From positions 28,618-92,617 of the forward strand of contig JAURVB010003125.1 in NCBI GenBank assembly GCA_033002965.1: a DNA stretch of 64,000 nucleotides. The letters are read 5' to 3'. Positions 60,038-64,000 of the stretch are shown piece after piece. The translations under genes were made by a program, and so were the position numbers. The stretch comes from Piper betle (lineage: Eukaryota > Streptophyta > Magnoliopsida > Piperales > Piperaceae). Position 1 is the first letter of the stretch. The number at the start of each line of letters is the position of its first letter. The notes beneath the pieces are model-generated. The model made no database searches, had not been told where the DNA came from, and worked only from the letters and a program-made list of their open reading frames with translations.

Positions 60038-61125
60038 GTTTTGGAAGAAATCTTATTTACAAATGACTGTACCTCCACTTCAACAGGAAGAAGCTATAAA
60101 ATTAGGAAAGACAGGATGATTCACTACATCATCGCATGCCTGTTTATTGACCTGAATTGTCCTCAGCAAATCGGAAGATCTGTAGTACAAATATACCTGC
60201 CCATCAGTAGATCCCGAGACAAGCGTCTACCCAGTTACGCCATGCTGCCCGTATCTCATATACCTGTTCAACATGAAAGGTGGCCTTGAGGAGAATATAG
60301 CCACATAGTTCCTATTTGATCGGGCGACAAAGCAGGAATCAAATTGGTTGTACCTTCTACATGGGCAAGTGTGGGCCTCCATATACCTGCCAAAATAATC
60401 AGCTCGGAGTTAAAGACAACATAATTCATACTCCAACATGCTTATGTTGATTAGTAAGTTAGTTTTCTGCAAAAACACAGCAAAAATTATACGCATTTGG
60501 AAAGATATACATTCATGACAAAATAATTGTTCTGAAGCATATAACCCAATCAGATAGGAAAGCACCTAATACCACCTAAAATTATCTAAAAACTAGGTGG
60601 TGAAAGAAAAGAAAAAGACCCTAGGAGAGAAGATCAAAATACAGAATATTTACCTGATTTAAAAGAAGAACCTGACGCCTAACATCCCAAACAGTTGTGG
60701 CATTTTCACTTGGGCTACTTCCCGAGACATCACTTGAGGAGATGAATTGTTGGCCATTGACACTAAACTCAATATCAAGAATGGGACCCCGATCACGAAC
60801 ATATTCATAGACCAACATGCCAGCTCTTATGTCCCAAAGTTTCAAAAACCTTCTAAGCCTCCAGTTAAAAATAAATTGCAATCCTTTGGATGGAACCTGG
60901 TGGAGCCAACTGCAGCGTTTTCCTCGAAAGTACTAACCAGTGTGCACTTATTAACATCAACTAGCCTCACTGTATGGCCATAACTGCAAGAAAGCAATGA
61001 CAAGCCTTGTGGTCACCATTTCACATCTTTGCTGTGGTAGTTCATTACTTGTGCCTTTGGTTGATTTTTCCACACATTCCATATGCAAACAGTTTGATCC
61101 ATGCCAGCAGAAGCAAGAAGATGAG
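60038..61125 (-). pseudogene. WDR25-like WD40 protein pseudogene (3' part)
   Basis: Two exons with GT/AG junctions (61125-60654 and 60386-about 60038) encode the C-terminal blades of the plant WDR25-like WD40 protein (relatives of Arabidopsis At5g54520): HLLASAGMDQTVCIWNVW, LSCSYGHTVRLVD, FHPKDCNLFLTGGLEG, LWDIRAGMLVYEYVRDRGP, QQFISSSDVSGSSPSENATT, EAHTCPC, VAIFSSRPPF and LVSGSTDGQVYLY. Defects: an in-frame TGA at 61013-61015, a frame break at the A5 run 60844-60848, two bases missing at the start of the second exon (VY-EAH), about a dozen codons missing near 60240 (after GV, before TLVSGS), and a TGA at 60080-60082. Upstream exons are not found to the right. This is a decayed, intron-bearing duplicate, not a retrocopy. 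Confidence 0.85.
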
Positions 61126-62164
61126 CTGTAAAATATGTGCTTCCATTTAGTTAAGAAAAATCAATTATGTTGCAAAGGCTTGAAAGTACAATTATTTACA
61201 GTCCTGAGCACGATAATCAATCTCTCAATCAGCCCCTTTATTGTGAACATGTTAGCGCTACTGATTACATGCAATTTAAGAATGACAGATTTATATTCAA
61301 AAGGCATTCACAAGCCAAAATCAAATTCATCAGAGATTGTTAAATTGCAATTATAGACTACTTTGTCCCCCTATGACAAAGCAAAGAATGGATATAATTT
61401 TATTTAATTCGCCAATCTGCGCTTAAGACAATGCTTGGAATTTAGGTAGCTCCTACAAGTAGGTTCTCCAAGCTGGACAATTTCCAGTGCAATTAAAAGG
61501 AAAAAGGGGGAACATAGAATTTCTTTTATTTTCCTAAAAAATGCTATCCCTAGAAAAGAAGAATTCATCCTTTCCACTAATATAGGGGGTTACTGATTAG
61601 TAATTAGTAATATTGTACTAAAATAAGGGATAGGAGAAAAATTGATTCAATCGGGAGAAAAACGAAAAAAGTCTGTCCTTCTTGCCCAACATTTCGTTCA
61701 TTGTAATGACAAAAATTGGAGCTAATTAACAACTATAATAATGACCATTTTGCAGAGAAAAATTGCAGTGTAAGAAATCGTCAAAAGATGCATTCAATTT
61801 CAGGTTCTTAAAAACAGAACAGGCACGAATCAGATGACATACAAAAAGCTTAGAAATACTCCACGATCCGATCAGAAAATCCGCTCAAGAATCAAAGGTA
61901 AAACATTTACATTCATCATATCAGTGTCTCAAAGGTAAAAATCATCTACATTATAATATACATGTTGAGAAAAATCCCCAAAGTTGGAGATCAATAACAA
62001 TGAACACAAGATATAGGAAAATAATGCTGGAGAAATAAAATAAAACAAAACTAAAGGAACAGAGATTTAGCATGCCCTCCTTTTCTGGAAAGTCAAAAAC
62101 CACGGGCCAACAGCGAGCAATTCACTACTTCAACCAAAGATTACAGTCATCAAACATATAGAGA
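61126..62164. other. Intergenic DNA
   Basis: AT-rich DNA between the WD40 pseudogene and a copia LTR. Missing upstream exons of the pseudogene were looked for and not recognised. Confidence 0.5.
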
Positions 62165-62578
62165 TGTAGAAGAAGATTACTCACTCAACTTATACTATTG
62201 AGATTACAAGATTTCTCTTACTCACCCAACTTATACTATTGAAATTACAAGATTTCTCTCTCTCAATACTCTTTATAAGATTAAACTGGTGAATAATATA
62301 TTTCCCTCTTCTTATCTCTATATCCCTTTTCTTTTATCCCTCACATATTGTCTGCTCTTGTCTTGGCCTTATTTTTAGAATGAGACAAATGAGATCTATA
62401 TTTATAGAGATAATTTGGTGCCCTTCATCTTCTATGGAACAACAAATAGTCACCTCTGCTTGTATTCCGAGATTCATTTAGTATTCCAAGATTCGTTTAG
62501 TATTCCGAGATTCCTTTAGTATTCCGAGTGTGACAATGAGCTATATATCATTAATATTCATAATAACAAATATTAACA
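62165..62578 (-). mobile_element. Copia 3' LTR
   Basis: Left end TGTAGAAG, right end ATTAACA; on the minus strand it starts TGTTAATATTTG directly after a polypurine tract. It contains two internal repeats: a 43-bp duplication (about 62178-62262, around CTCAACTTATACTATTG) and four copies of a roughly 20-bp unit TTTAGTATTCCGAGATTC (62464-62527). Confidence 0.75.
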
Positions 62579-62590
62579 ATCTCCCACTTG
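62579..62590 (-). other. Copia polypurine tract
   Basis: The minus strand reads CAAGTGGGAGAT directly before the 3' LTR; AAGTGGGAGA is the usual second-strand primer of plant copia elements. Confidence 0.8.
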
Positions 62591-64000
62591 GAATCTTATT
62601 GGAACACTCCAGTCTAAATTCTTCCTCTACTTGTTCGTTGTATAAGTCCATCACCTGCATGTTAGTGCAAGTTTCCTCCGTTGCTTTCTACACAAGAGGA
62701 CACCCACTTACATAGAACCTTTGTGTTTATCCACAACTCCGGGAAGATCTCATGCACGTCTCCAACAACCTACATCTGACATTGGCATCCTTATCTCGAT
62801 GTAGATGGGGCATATCTCCATGTCGATCATGCATATCTTCTGGAGTTAGTTGCAACCAACCTCCACCATTGGCTAAGGATTGATCTTGATAACTATCAAC
62901 ATCATCATCATTCTTATCGGCAAATCCTATCAAGCTTATCCTTTGATGCATGCTGGCTGCATGGTCGAACACTCCTAGTTTGACCCAACCAGTCTAGGCC
63001 AGCGATTCCACCTCTCTCGGTGCTTCCAGTAAACTGCACTCTCCAAATACTGGCATTGCGGCATTGCTTCGGCAACTCGACCCAAATACCATAATCCCGA
63101 TAATTTGCTCAGTCATGTCGCACATACCCATGCTCGACCACAAACTGCTACGCTGCTCGTCTCGACATGCCTGGTATTTATATCGGTACACTCGATCCAT
63201 CAACCTCACTCAGCTGATATGCATACTTGTAGCTGTTTAGCCTGCTGTTTGGTCATCACACCCCACGAATTGCTACCTGGAACCCATACGCCTCTGAGTT
63301 TTCCTCTTGTCGATATACCGACATGCTTGGTACAATTATAGATCATAATGCCGATACGCTCCACGAGTACCGATACTCTACTTGTTCCAAATCCTAGAAC
63401 TTGCTAGTACACCTTGGTCACCCAACACGCTTCATGCACCACAGCTTGATCTTTGCCCACAACTCTAACAAGGATTAACACTGATAAGTTGTTTCCACCA
63501 CTTGGATAGCACCGACTATCTGTCTTGGATGTGAGATGACTAGGAACAACTGCCAAATACTAGCTTCCGGCTTATCCAATGGACTAGACCTATAACAGTC
63601 CATCCCCACTAATGAGATCCAATGTCCTCATCGAGGGTTTAGCCCTCCAATATTTCTGATCTTGCTCTCCATGCCACAAGTCCCTCTCCTTTTCCTAGCT
63701 AGCCTCTGCTTCTCGGTTCCCTCTTTCCACTTGTTTTGTAGAACCTCCCTTTTTTTAGTGGCAACTTCACCAACTCTCATGTATGAATCTTCTCTAATGA
63801 TGACATCTCATCCTTCATGGCCAACTCCCACTTAAAATGAGCTTTGTCACTCATGGTTTCATCATAAGACTCCTGTTCTCCTGCATCAGTATACAAACTC
63901 CATCTGATCCTTTGAAGTCCCCAGGCTGACATGCTTATACTCCAAAATCCTCCTAACTTTTTTCCCTAATTGTTGCCGGACAGTACGGGGAGCTCCATCA
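62591..64000 (-). mobile_element. Copia internal region, deleted (runs off right edge)
   Basis: On the minus strand 63860-63760 encodes AMKDEMSSLEKIHT*ELVKLPLKK, the start of the copia reverse transcriptase domain (family pattern AM..E...L....TWEL..LP) with Trp changed to stop. The catalytic YVDD and RNase H motifs are not found between there and the LTR. The intervening 1.1 kb resembles no polymerase, so the element has a large internal deletion or replacement. Frames at 62727-62972 and 62994-63209 are unrecognised. Confidence 0.65.

Noticed and set aside
60032..60289. Plus-strand frame of 85 codons
   Set aside because: Shadow of the WDR25-like pseudogene on the minus strand.
1..64000. CRISPR arrays, bacterial operons, ribosomal RNA or tRNA genes
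   Set aside because: The window is plant nuclear DNA; no spaced repeat array was seen and no cloverleaf or rRNA sequence was recognised by eye.

Overview
This is a window of plant nuclear DNA from a flowering plant. It holds intron-containing genes for chloroplast Rubisco activase and for a plant-type FDM/IDN2 RNA-directed DNA methylation factor, together with Ty1-copia, Ty3-gypsy and LINE elements whose primer sites match plant initiator tRNA-Met. Intergenic DNA is very AT-rich with many (TA)n tracts. The species cannot be fixed from the sequence.

Region 1 (1-20.5 kb) is a transposon graveyard. The oldest layer is a minus-strand LINE, cut by a Ty1-copia element and by a solo LTR (B) of a family with LTRs of about 2.9 kb. 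A second solo LTR (C) sits inside B, and C itself carries a 637-bp terminal-inverted-repeat element in a (TA)n tract. A further LTR of the same family (A), with primer-binding site and internal region running off the left edge, sits inside the copia element. From 14.8 to 20.5 kb lies an old, deleted Ty3-gypsy element with LTRs of about 3.5 kb. A fourth member of the 2.9-kb family (D, 32.7-35.7 kb) is a clean solo LTR with a perfect TCTTA duplication.

Region 2 (21-61 kb) carries the genes: an unrecognised, apparently damaged gene (minus, 21.2-22.1 kb); Rubisco activase (minus, 26.4-29.2 kb, six exons, short form without the redox tail); a single-exon JINGUBANG-like WD40 protein (minus, 37.8-39.2 kb); the TFIIA large subunit (minus, 41.4-47.3 kb, eleven exons); an FDM/IDN2-like zf-XS/XS/XH protein (plus, 51.3-54.7 kb, with a 2-kb intron in its 5' leader); and a WDR25-like WD40 pseudogene (minus, 60.0-61.1 kb). 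The right end (62.2-64 kb) is part of another minus-strand copia element. The genes act in unrelated processes: carbon fixation, transcription initiation and RNA-directed DNA methylation.

The most useful cross-cutting observation is that Rubisco activase, the JINGUBANG-like gene and the FDM gene each have complete splice sites and domains, yet each needs one extra base in a homopolymer run to keep its frame (four sites in three genes). That pattern looks like base-calling or assembly error more than gene decay. No wholly new biological system was found. The most unusual structures are the long LTRs, with a conserved inverted W-box-like palindrome and other hairpins, and the GC-rich inverted-repeat element.
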